A DNA stretch of 12,637 bases from Thermoflexales bacterium (GTDB taxonomy: Bacteria; Chloroflexota; Anaerolineae; Fen-1058). The DNA lies in NCBI GenBank assembly GCA_030834835.1, contig JAUQXD010000995.1, positions 1 through 12,637 of the forward strand. Reading direction: 5' to 3'. Position numbers and translations under genes: made by a program. The notes beneath the pieces were generated by a model. It made no database searches and had not been told where the DNA came from. It saw nothing but the letters and a program-made list of their open reading frames with translations. Positions 1-5,548 of this stretch are shown in pieces; position 1 is the stretch's first letter; every line of letters begins with the position of its first letter.

Positions 1-746
1 CGCACCGGGCTGACGTAACGGACCGGGCTGAGGCGCAGCGCCGCGAGCACCAGACCATACGCACCCGATCCCACCCGTGCCACCAACAACGCCGTGAGCA
101 AGCGACGCTTGACATCGGGCTGCAACTCAACGCGCAGGGCCGCCCGGCGATCGGCACTCAGCCACTGCCCGCTCAACGCCAGCCACGTCACCACCAGAAA
201 CAGGTACAGATACAACAGCGGATCGACGTAGCGCACGCCCGCTTTATCGATCGACGAATAGATCGAAATCAGCAGGCCCGTCAACAGTGCCCAGCGCGTC
301 GCCGATGATTTCAAGCCCAGCAACGGGCGCTTCCAATCGACCAGCGTAGGCAAATTCACCAGGTACAGCCCGCCTACGATCAGCAGAATGCCAATCAAGC
401 CGCCAATCGTCGGTGTTTCACCCAAAAATAACACGGCCCATAGCAACACGAACAATGGCGCGGAGCCGCGCGCGATGGGATACACCTGCGATAGATCGCC
501 TAACGCGTAAGCGCGTGTCAACGCGACAAAGTACACCGCTTCGATCAAGCCGCTCACGCCGATCAGCGCCCACCCGATCGGTGGCACGTTACCCACAAAG
601 AAGATCAATGGCGCACCGATGATCACATTCGCGGTCAACATCCACCATGTAAAGGCCAGTTTATCGCGCGCTTGTTTGATCAGGGCATTGGATACAGCAT
701 GCAGCGAGGCAGCAGTCAGCAGGAAAATCAGGCTAAGTCCAAGCAT
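1..746 (-). CDS. EamA/DMT-superfamily membrane transporter, C-terminus outside window
   Basis: This reading frame is open from an ATG at 746 to the left edge, giving about 248 residues. It begins MLGLSLIFLLTAASLHAVSN and is a run of hydrophobic helices separated by short basic loops. The segment LTRAYALGDLSQVYPIARGS, followed by a helix and GETPTIGGLIGILLIVGG, is typical of the EamA half-repeat (drug/metabolite transporter superfamily, inner membrane, substrate not predictable). A second half-repeat starts at the Leu/Ile-rich helix near residue 150. The family is usually about 290 residues, so only a short C-terminal part is missing. A TATAAT lies only 7 nt upstream of the ATG, so the mRNA may be leaderless, and I see no Shine-Dalgarno. 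The gene is divergent from the tRNA-Pro gene. The family call is good and the substrate unknown. Confidence 0.85.
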   Translation of the reverse strand, partial: MLGLSLIFLLTAASLHAVSNALIKQARDKLAFTWWMLTANVIIGAPLIFFVGNVPPIGWALIGVSGLIEAVYFVALTRAYALGDLSQVYPIARGSAPLFVLLWAVLFLGETPTIGGLIGILLIVGGLYLVNLPTLVDWKRPLLGLKSSATRWALLTGLLISIYSSIDKAGVRYVDPLLYLYLFLVVTWLALSGQWLSADRRAALRVELQPDVKRRLLTALLVARVGSGAYGLVLAALRLSPVRYVSPV

Positions 747-752
747 GCGGCG

Positions 753-783
753 ATTATACGTCCGATCAAACTGGTGCTTGCAA
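753..783 (-). promoter_or_regulatory. Putative promoter of the EamA transporter gene
   Basis: On the minus strand TTGCAA (783-778) is followed after 19 bp by TATAAT (758-753). The -10 hexamer ends 6 bp before the ATG codon, placing the expected transcription start at or next to the start codon. The 19-bp spacer is long, so the -35 assignment is weaker than the -10. Confidence 0.45.
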
Positions 784-806
784 TGCCATTGAGAATCGGT
801 TATAAT
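778..806 (+). promoter_or_regulatory. Promoter of the tRNA-Pro gene
   Basis: TTGCAA (778-783), a 17-bp spacer and a perfect TATAAT (801-806) form a near-consensus sigma-70-type promoter. The predicted start is near 813, about 47 nt before the mature tRNA 5' end. The palindromic TTGCAA may also serve as the -35 of the divergent transporter gene. Confidence 0.75.
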
Positions 807-859
807 CCGCGGCGTTCGCGGCCCTGCCCGGCATCACAACACAGGACGTGAGCGAAGTT

Positions 860-1007
<148 letters not shown>

Positions 1008-1091
1008 ACTGTCCGAACTGTCCGAACTGTCTGACTGTCCAGGGAGTTTTTTACATACCCCACCCAAAAATACTCATACTCTTTGGACAGT
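1008..1091. repeat. ACTGTCC repeat cluster between attL and int, putative integrase arm sites
   Basis: ACTGTCC occurs at 1008-1014, 1017-1023 and 1034-1040, with a one-base variant ACTGTCT at 1026-1032, so four near-copies are spaced 8-9 bp apart. An inverted copy (GGACAGT) is at 1085-1091. Short repeated motifs beside the att core and the integrase gene are where arm-type binding sites of tyrosine recombinases are found. That role is inferred from position only. Confidence 0.5.
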
Positions 1092-1150
1092 TCCAGCAAG
1101 CCGGTACTCTGCCGGTACCGGCCCTTCCAAATGGTGATCAATGGTTAGGC

Positions 1151-2191
1151 TTACGTGCCCCTGATTCGCATAACCTCAGCCACGATCGCGGCTATTTCAT
1201 CCGTCATGGTTGCCGGGTTAGCTGCAGCGTGTCCGAGGTTCGCGATCCGGCTTTGCATTTGGTCATCGTTCAAAATCGAGTAGATGCCGTCTGTAACCCC
1301 CATTGATGAGTGCATGAGGTTTTGAGACACAGCCTTTAAGTCAGGAACCGTTTTCGCCAAGTTGAGACCGTAAACAGCGAAACCGTGACGAAATTTGTGA
1401 GGCGAGAGAGGCGCAAGGCCGGCCCGCTCAAAGAGCGCCGTTATCCGCTTGCGCAGTATCACCGATCGGGCACTGCCCGGCGTGTAGTCGGTGATCACCC
1501 GATCGCCCGTGTCCAGGCTGATCACTGGATACCACGGGGCAGAGTCGGGCAGGTGCGATCGAACGTATTGATCCCAATCCCCTACCACGGCCAGCAAATC
1601 AGGAATGTCTAAAAGATACGTTACCGCCGATTTTCGGTTCTTAGTCATTACTCCCATAGTGGGGTACTGCATTATTTTTCGATCGGCGACGTTTACACAC
1701 CTAATCGGTAGAGTGCAAAAAGCGGTTGCCCGCATCCCCGACAAAAACAGAAACGCGGCGGCGGCCTTGTCGCGCCTGATTCCGATGTCATCATTGGGGA
1801 GTCGCAAGAGCGCGCGGACCATATCCAGCGTCACGGCTTCGTGTTCTTTGCGCGGTTCGTCGGGCATACGTGGCGGTTGTAGAGTCTCGATCCATGCCGG
1901 CGTGAGTTCCGCGTAGCGTTTCGGGTTGTCGGCGTGTATCCAGCGAAAGAAGACCCGCGCCTGAATGCACACCTTTTTAACGCCAACCGCCACAAGCCCG
2001 GATCCAGAAACGTATTTCGGAAAGACCGGGCGAATCGTTGTAGCCTGTGTGAACGGCGTTTCATCGGCCCACCGTAACAGGTGGGCAAGCATGATCCGCG
2101 AGCGCTTCACAGTCTCTCGATCGCGCTGCATTACCTCTGAGAAGTATTTCAGATAACCGGCCACGGCTTGATAATTGTCACGGTTGATCAT
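1151..2191 (-). CDS. int: Tyrosine recombinase / phage-type integrase of the element
   Basis: This is the site-specific recombinase expected to integrate and excise the element at the tRNA-Pro att core. From the ATG at 2191 it has 346 residues. The N-terminal part, beginning MINRDNYQAVAGYLKYFSEV, resembles a core-binding SAM-like domain. The catalytic domain has LSGMRATAF (first Arg, residue 154), a Lys-containing TKNRKSA hairpin (residues 183-189), SPHKFRHGF (His265 and Arg268 of HxxR), LMHSS (His294) and the nucleophile in DGIYS (Tyr304). All key residues are present, so it should be active. The frame is open to an ATG at 2308, but I prefer 2191 because that ATG overlaps the TGA of the upstream gene as ATGA and has GGGGAG about 10 nt upstream. 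It is the last gene of its operon and is transcribed towards the tRNA. Confidence 0.93.
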   Translation of the reverse strand: MINRDNYQAVAGYLKYFSEVMQRDRETVKRSRIMLAHLLRWADETPFTQATTIRPVFPKYVSGSGLVAVGVKKVCIQARVFFRWIHADNPKRYAELTPAWIETLQPPRMPDEPRKEHEAVTLDMVRALLRLPNDDIGIRRDKAAAAFLFLSGMRATAFCTLPIRCVNVADRKIMQYPTMGVMTKNRKSAVTYLLDIPDLLAVVGDWDQYVRSHLPDSAPWYPVISLDTGDRVITDYTPGSARSVILRKRITALFERAGLAPLSPHKFRHGFAVYGLNLAKTVPDLKAVSQNLMHSSMGVTDGIYSILNDDQMQSRIANLGHAAANPATMTDEIAAIVAEVMRIRGT

Positions 2192-2565
2192 TTGGTCTTC
2201 ACTCCCCGGTTGACCGTCCGGCCGCAAGTCGGGCAGGTGGATTGAAGCAATACGAATCGCCCGCGCCTGATTCGCCGCGGTTCGATCATCTCTACCGCTA
2301 AGCGGCATTTGAGGCAGTAGGCTTCATGCGCCCCAAGTGGATTTCGAACGGGCTTCGCTGCCTGTTTGAACCAATGTGCTACCATTGGACCGTGAAGCCA
2401 AATATGCCCCTCAGCATCGCGCGAATGTGGCAAGCCGTCAGGTATCAAACGCTGATAGATGTCTCGCGGGTTGATCTCCAATTCGGCGGCTAATTCGCCC
2501 GGCGTGTAGAGCATGTCCAACAGGTGCAAAGACCGTAAACGGGCCTCGCGTGGTATCTTGCGCAT
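2188..2565 (-). CDS. Small HTH plus zinc-ribbon protein coupled to the integrase
   Basis: The protein has 125 residues. Residues 19-65 (YTPGELAAELEINPRDIYQR, then a short wing ending GHIWLHG) resemble a MerR/excisionase-type helix-turn-helix with wing. Residues 81-118 hold two Cys pairs, CLKC (84/87) and CPTC (111/114), with spacing like the short zinc ribbon of DUF5679. I infer a DNA-binding accessory factor, possibly a recombination directionality factor or an integrase regulator. A GAGGT lies just before its ATG, which is 9 bp past the stop of the preceding small gene. Its own stop overlaps the preferred integrase start, so translation of the two is likely coupled and their dosage linked. 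I associate similar HTH/zinc-ribbon proteins with Chloroflexota integrases, but this is from memory and unverified. Confidence 0.75.
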   Translation of the reverse strand: MRKIPREARLRSLHLLDMLYTPGELAAELEINPRDIYQRLIPDGLPHSRDAEGHIWLHGPMVAHWFKQAAKPVRNPLGAHEAYCLKCRLAVEMIEPRRIRRGRFVLLQSTCPTCGRTVNRGVKTK

Positions 2566-2574
2566 GGGGTTACC

Positions 2575-2880
2575 TCATTCAGCGAGTAGGAAAGCATCTA
2601 CCATGTAACGCAGTTCGCGCGCCTGTTCGGGCGTGAGTTGCGGCCACAACTCGATCACGCACTGCAAATCAGCATCGATCGGCGCGGGCTGGTCATAAAG
2701 CGCCGTGAGTTCATTCAACCGCGCGGCGTTGTCGGCGGCCTCATTGGTAAGCAAATCAGCATCGATCGGCGTGGGCTGGTCATACCTTCCAGTCCTGGAT
2801 TGATAAGCGTAATAGGCACAACACAGCGCGGACAATACCGCCGATCGCCTGATCACTTTCTGTAGCCAACGATGAAACAT
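2575..2880 (-). CDS. Small protein with internal duplication, first gene of int operon
   Basis: I do not recognise this 101-residue protein. The chosen ATG at 2880 has AAAGGA about 7 nt upstream. The frame also extends to 2925, without comparable support there. Residues 12-27 (RRSAVLSALCCAYYAY) are a short hydrophobic stretch after a basic N-terminus, so it may be membrane-anchored. The block YDQPTPIDADL (33-43) recurs as YDQPAPIDADL (62-72), exactly 29 codons later. The matching DNA (2664-2697 and 2751-2784) differs at a single base, so the duplication looks recent. The C-terminus (LTPEQARELRYMVDAFLLAE) is predicted helical. It leads the operon that continues into the HTH/zinc-ribbon gene and int. 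It could be a host-interaction or regulatory peptide, but no function can be assigned. Confidence 0.6.
   Translation of the reverse strand: MFHRWLQKVIRRSAVLSALCCAYYAYQSRTGRYDQPTPIDADLLTNEAADNAARLNELTALYDQPAPIDADLQCVIELWPQLTPEQARELRYMVDAFLLAE
2664..2784. repeat. 34-bp in-frame direct repeat pair
   Basis: The segments 2664-2697 and 2751-2784 are identical except for one C/T difference and are 87 bp (29 codons) apart. They encode the duplicated YDQP(T/A)PIDADL block of the small protein at 2575-2880. Confidence 0.9.
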
Positions 2881-2944
2881 GTCACGATCCTTTCGTGGTG
2901 GGCGGGCGATCGGGTGTGTGGGCACCCAACCGCCCGGCCCATGT

Positions 2945-2982
2945 AAACGAAAACGGGCAACCGCTTATAGGCAGGTTGCCCG
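2945..2982 (-). terminator. Intrinsic terminator / attenuator upstream of int operon
   Basis: On the minus strand a 9-bp perfect stem CGGGCAACC/GGTTGCCCG (2982-2974 with 2962-2954) around an 11-nt loop is followed by TTTTCGTTT (2953-2945). It lies between the promoter at 3101-3128 and the first ORF start at 2880. It either attenuates the operon or ends a short RNA. Confidence 0.75.
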
Positions 2983-3094
2983 CTTCATGTTAGAATGCGA
3001 GTAGCCGGCCGCGCCCACACGCGGTACTGGTTAGGGCTGCGAGAGTGTTACTAGCACTTGCGCGGCCCGCTTTAGGGGTTCAAATCGATTACTA
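2945..3094 (-). ncRNA. Putative structured small RNA or attenuated 5' leader of int operon
   Basis: A near-consensus promoter (3101-3128) and an intrinsic terminator (2945-2982) frame about 150 nt without a credible ORF. The transcript can fold. GGCCGCGC at 3007-3014 is perfectly complementary to GCGCGGCC at 3060-3067, and inside that stem AGTG (3044-3047) pairs with CACT (3055-3058) around a 7-nt loop. I do not recognise a known RNA family. Either this is a free ncRNA of the element, or it is a leader in which terminator read-through controls the operon holding int. The next RBS is about 60 nt beyond the terminator. Confidence 0.5.
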
Positions 3095-3104
3095 TAATCG
3101 ATTA
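3083..3104. promoter_or_regulatory. Paired AATCGATTA operator-like repeats
   Basis: AATCGATTA occurs at 3083-3091 and again at 3096-3104, separated by CTAT. The second copy is part of the palindrome TAATCGATTA. The pair covers the downstream half of the -10 hexamer and the expected transcription start of the minus-strand promoter at 3101-3128, the position of a repressor operator. The HTH protein encoded just upstream is the natural candidate ligand (inference). Confidence 0.5.
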
Positions 3105-3128
3105 TAAGCCCGATCGACTAAAAGTCAA
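3101..3128 (-). promoter_or_regulatory. Strong promoter for the leader RNA / int operon
   Basis: TTGACT (3128-3123), a 16-bp spacer and TATAAT (3106-3101) match the sigma-70 consensus at 11 of 12 positions. The -35 overlaps the stop codon of the HTH gene ending at 3125. The predicted start is near 3094. Confidence 0.75.
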
Positions 3129-3331
3129 TCACCAGATTTCGGCCCCCGTTTCGCGCCCATCGTCTCTGATTTGCGAATGTACGCCAGCAGGCTTGATCGG
3201 TTGATCTGCCAGGTCTCGCCAAACTTCCGGCCTGAAATCTTGCCGGCCCTCAGCAGCACCCGCAAATGATTCGCGCTGAGGTTGCTTAGCTGCACCGCCT
3301 GACGCATAGTGATCAAAGTCTCTGCCGACAT
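3125..3331 (-). CDS. Excisionase-type helix-turn-helix protein
   Basis: The 68-residue protein is almost entirely one HTH_17/excisionase-type domain. ITMRQAVQLSNLSANHLRVL (residues 7-26) supplies the two helices, then RAGKISGRKFGETWQINRSS forms the wing, then LLAYIRK. The short tail AKRGPKSGD is basic. I start it at the ATG at 3331 because AGAGGT precedes it by about 5 nt. The frame extends to 3403, but that would cover its own promoter. Candidate roles are excisionase/recombination directionality factor or transcriptional repressor of the adjacent int promoter, since proteins of this size and fold do both. Its gene stops inside the -35 of the int-operon promoter. It has its own promoter with an embedded palindrome, so autoregulation is plausible. 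Confidence 0.85.
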   Translation of the reverse strand: MSAETLITMRQAVQLSNLSANHLRVLLRAGKISGRKFGETWQINRSSLLAYIRKSETMGAKRGPKSGD

Positions 3332-3367
3332 TTCTACCTCTGTCCTCATGGATGAATCTTTGCGGAC

Positions 3368-3396
3368 ATGGTAGCACGGGCCGGGCCCAAGTGCAA
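3368..3396 (-). promoter_or_regulatory. Promoter of the HTH gene with palindrome in the spacer
   Basis: TTGCAC (3396-3391), 17 bp, and TACCAT (3373-3368) form a moderate promoter about 37 nt before the ATG at 3331. The spacer is occupied by dyad symmetry: GCAC/GTGC (3374-3377, 3391-3394) enclosing GGGCC/GGCCC (3378-3382, 3384-3388). An operator between the -35 and -10 would be a classic repression site. Confidence 0.45.
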
Positions 3397-3459
3397 CACT
3401 CATCTATTCAGTTGTGAAGGTTCCGCCCACACGCTACAACCCCAATTGTGCGGTGTGAC

Positions 3460-3945
3460 TTATCGCCCAAGCCCCATTGTGATTGTGGTTTGCTCAGTCC
3501 ATCGAGCATCTGCCCAAAATCTCTCAATCGCACTGTCAAAGCGCTGCCGGCGGGCGGCCGCTTCTACCACCCGGCTTGAGTGGTCAATCCATTTCCGCGT
3601 GAGTCGCCATGCTTCAGCCTCAAGCGCTTCGCGGCCCTGCGCTTCGATGTTACCGGGCCGGGGATGTTCAAGCGCGGCGTGTGCGAATTCGTGAAGGGCA
3701 CACGCTAACCCAAATCCCGGCCCGTGTCTTTGAATCACATCGGCAGAGAACACAATGTTAAATCGCCCATCGGGTAGGCCCATCGTGAAAGCCTCTGTAC
3801 CGCGTTCTACCCCCTTAAATTGATCGGGGTCGTCAGTTACTACATTGACGTTTCGCCCAATCAAGTCTAGGGCATACCTGGGCAATCCTGCGAGGGACAA
3901 ATCGACTACATCCCGCAAGCGCTGGTTTTGGATCTCAATCCGCAT
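3460..3945 (-). CDS. Zincin-like HExxH protein, ImmA/IrrE-like arrangement
   Basis: From the ATG at 3945 the protein has 161 residues. ALHEFAHAALEH (residues 83-94) contains the metallopeptidase motif HExxH (His85, Glu86, His89). About 20 residues later comes EAEAW (Glu109, Glu111), a position and context like the third zinc ligand in ImmA/IrrE-type minimal proteases. The N-terminal half (VVTDDPDQFKGVERGTEAFT) and NIVFSADVI look like the beta-sheet part of a zincin fold. In ICEBs1-type elements an ImmA protease inactivates a repressor to trigger excision. With an HTH gene immediately downstream, a similar role is possible but inferred. The upstream coiled-coil gene ends 5 bp before this ATG, and its last codons supply the GAGGAG Shine-Dalgarno. 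No signal peptide is seen, so it is probably cytoplasmic. Confidence 0.75.
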   Translation of the reverse strand: MRIEIQNQRLRDVVDLSLAGLPRYALDLIGRNVNVVTDDPDQFKGVERGTEAFTMGLPDGRFNIVFSADVIQRHGPGFGLACALHEFAHAALEHPRPGNIEAQGREALEAEAWRLTRKWIDHSSRVVEAAARRQRFDSAIERFWADARWTEQTTITMGLGR

Positions 3946-3950
3946 GGCGG

Positions 3951-4559
3951 CTACTCCTCTCCGTAGGCGGCCAACTTCAGGCGCTTGTCGCCAAGAGCGC
4001 CGACGGCAGTACGGCATTCAACCGCGATCACTTTCACATCGTTAGAGACCCGCGCCAGGCGGCCGGCCAGCGCTGGGGCGATGCCCGCGCTTTGAAGACT
4101 GGACAATGCGTCAAGTAAACTCATAAGCGTGTCGCCGGCCTCAGCAAAGCCGGCAGTTTCAGCGGTTAGGCGTTCCACCTCACGCGCCAATTTCGCCCGC
4201 TCAAGTTTGGTAGTGGCATAGTCGGCTTCAAACTTGGCGGCCCGCGCCTGTTGTGCGGTTATGGCGTTGCGGGCCTCACGTGCGATCGCATCGGCGCGCG
4301 CTGCACTGGAGCGGGCAGTTTCAACCTCTACGGCGAGCGCCCGGCGGCGGTCTTCGCGTTCCAGCATGGCCGCCCCCGACATATCGGGCGAAGCCGGCGC
4401 ATTGAGTCTGTGCAGTTCACGGGAGAGGCGATCGTATTCTTTCACGGCGTCGGCGGCCCGCTTACCGGCGGCGTCGGCTTCGCGTTTGAAGTCCTCAACC
4501 CGCGCGCGGGTGGTTTTGGCGTTTGCCTGACTTGCTGTTAACAACGTTGCACTGGTCAT
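3951..4559 (-). CDS. Coiled-coil protein of unknown function
   Basis: I do not recognise this 202-residue protein. Residues 15-50 and about 64-140 are Ala/Glu/Arg/Lys-rich with heptad-like spacing (for example YDRLSRELHRLNAP, then AAKFEADYATTKLERAKLAR and EVERLTAE), so two long coiled-coil helices are likely. They are broken by the APASPDMSG linker. The C-terminal third (GDTLMSLLDALSSLQSAG onward) is predicted helical but not strongly coiled. There are no membrane segments. A GGAG lies about 5 nt before the ATG. It is first in a two-gene operon with the HExxH protein and may be its partner, substrate or scaffold, which is inference from the 5-bp spacing only. A structured stretch at 4588-4704 forms its upstream region. 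Confidence 0.7.
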   Translation of the reverse strand: MTSATLLTASQANAKTTRARVEDFKREADAAGKRAADAVKEYDRLSRELHRLNAPASPDMSGAAMLEREDRRRALAVEVETARSSAARADAIAREARNAITAQQARAAKFEADYATTKLERAKLAREVERLTAETAGFAEAGDTLMSLLDALSSLQSAGIAPALAGRLARVSNDVKVIAVECRTAVGALGDKRLKLAAYGEE

Positions 4560-4587
4560 TTTTTCTCCGTTTGGCGTTAGGCTGATT

Positions 4588-4704
4588 CACACCGCACAAT
4601 GCGACTTGTGCCGTGTGCCGTTTTTGGTCGTCACGCAGGCCGGGCAGTAGGTGAACCTCGTAGGAGTGACGAGGCAGGTCAACAGTGCTCTGCCCGGCCT
4701 GTGT
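4588..4704. other. Large nested inverted repeats upstream of the coiled-coil/zincin operon
   Basis: Three hairpins can be drawn. A 12-bp perfect inverted repeat, CAGGCCGGGCAG (4636-4647) with CTGCCCGGCCTG (4690-4701), extends by three further pairs after one mismatch. Inside it CCTCGT (4656-4661) pairs with ACGAGG (4669-4674). Further on, GCACAA (4594-4599) pairs with TTGTGC (4606-4611), flanked after one mismatch by CACAC/GTGTG (4588-4592, 4613-4617). I see no convincing promoter in between. It could be a regulatory 5' leader, a small RNA, or a DNA structure such as an origin of transfer or replication. The sequence alone does not decide. Confidence 0.6.
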
Positions 4705-4710
4705 GATGAT

Positions 4711-4756
4711 CAAACAAAAAGAGTGTAACTATCTTCAGTTACACTCTACTCTTTTT
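4711..4756 (-). terminator. Intrinsic terminator after the 257-aa gene
   Basis: A 10-bp perfect stem (GAGTGTAACT 4721-4730 with AGTTACACTC 4737-4746, 6-nt loop) is followed on the minus strand by TTTTTGTTTG. A T-run also follows on the plus strand (CTCTTTTT), so it may work both ways. It separates the 257-aa gene from the coiled-coil/zincin operon. Confidence 0.88.
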
Positions 4757-4774
4757 CAATGTGACACGTCTAGA

Positions 4775-5548
4775 TCAATGCGCGTTGCGTTGACCTATGC
4801 GTTGCTTTTTCTTTTTCGGGAAAAGACGCCTACCAATTGCTTGCTTGAATGAGCCTCTGGTACTTCGATCCATCTTCTTGATCCCGGTTAGTGACTCCCC
4901 GGTATAGGATAAGAACCAATCGAAAGCCTTATCGTAAGCCTCTTGATAAGATTTTTCGCCGCGATTGGCAATCATTTCTGCGGCCTTATCATATGCTGGG
5001 TCCCAACCAGCTCGTTCTCGTTCCGATTTTCGACTTAATACGATCGGCCCGATAGGTTCATCGAAGCCCGGCGGCGTGCCTGGAAACAATTCGCGCTGAA
5101 GCCGTTGGAGTAAGTCGTCAACGATGAATTTGTGACCAGCAATCAGCCGGGCGTGTTCCGCGCCAATGTGGTTTAGAGTCTCGATAAATTCTTGTGGGTT
5201 GCTGGGCTTCTCATGCCCGGCGGGCGCCCGGCGCTCTGGTTTATCGAATCGCAGTTCGACAAGCCCCGCCGATCGGCGGCGTGTCTTCACACGTCCGAGG
5301 TCTTCACCCGCCGATCGAATGATGTACACGGCGCTCGATTGTCCAACCTCTGCCCGTTCTACTTCACCCGGCCCGCGCCTATCAAAGAAGTCAGACACGG
5401 CAGAATCTACTACATCAAATTCTGCCGGGAAAATAAGCCGAAACACCCCGGACCCGCGCTCGATTCCCGTTGCCGCCTCAATCAATGCTTGGGGCACGTC
5501 ATAGGCAGCCGGTATAAGTTTGACCCGTTCGTGTTCGCTTAGCTGCAT
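4775..5548 (-). CDS. Orphan 257-residue basic-tailed protein
   Basis: I do not recognise this family. The protein begins MQLSEHERVKLIPAAYDVPQ, has no signal peptide or membrane segment, and seems to have an N-terminal mixed alpha/beta part (residues 1-105). This is followed by a helical segment around residues 115-150 (NPQEFIETLNHIGAEHARLI). A C-terminal helical part (from DPAYDKAAEMIANRGEKSYQ to FKQAIGRRL) precedes a strongly basic tail with KKKKQR (about residues 246-251), which suggests nucleic-acid binding. GAGGCGAT sits directly before the ATG as RBS. The gene has its own terminator and so forms a single-gene unit. As the largest cargo gene it could be a replication, mobilisation or immunity factor, but no motif supports any of these. 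Confidence 0.65.
   Translation of the reverse strand: MQLSEHERVKLIPAAYDVPQALIEAATGIERGSGVFRLIFPAEFDVVDSAVSDFFDRRGPGEVERAEVGQSSAVYIIRSAGEDLGRVKTRRRSAGLVELRFDKPERRAPAGHEKPSNPQEFIETLNHIGAEHARLIAGHKFIVDDLLQRLQRELFPGTPPGFDEPIGPIVLSRKSERERAGWDPAYDKAAEMIANRGEKSYQEAYDKAFDWFLSYTGESLTGIKKMDRSTRGSFKQAIGRRLFPKKKKQRIGQRNAH

Noticed and set aside
2192..2308. N-terminal extension of the integrase to the ATG at 2308
   Set aside because: It overlaps the HTH/zinc-ribbon gene by 121 bp, and the ATGA-coupled ATG at 2191 with GGGGAG upstream is better placed and matches a normal integrase N-terminus.
4495..4713. Minus-strand 72-aa frame upstream of the coiled-coil gene
   Set aside because: It would use a TTG start, runs through the large inverted repeats and overlaps the coiled-coil gene start. 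The composition does not look like a protein.
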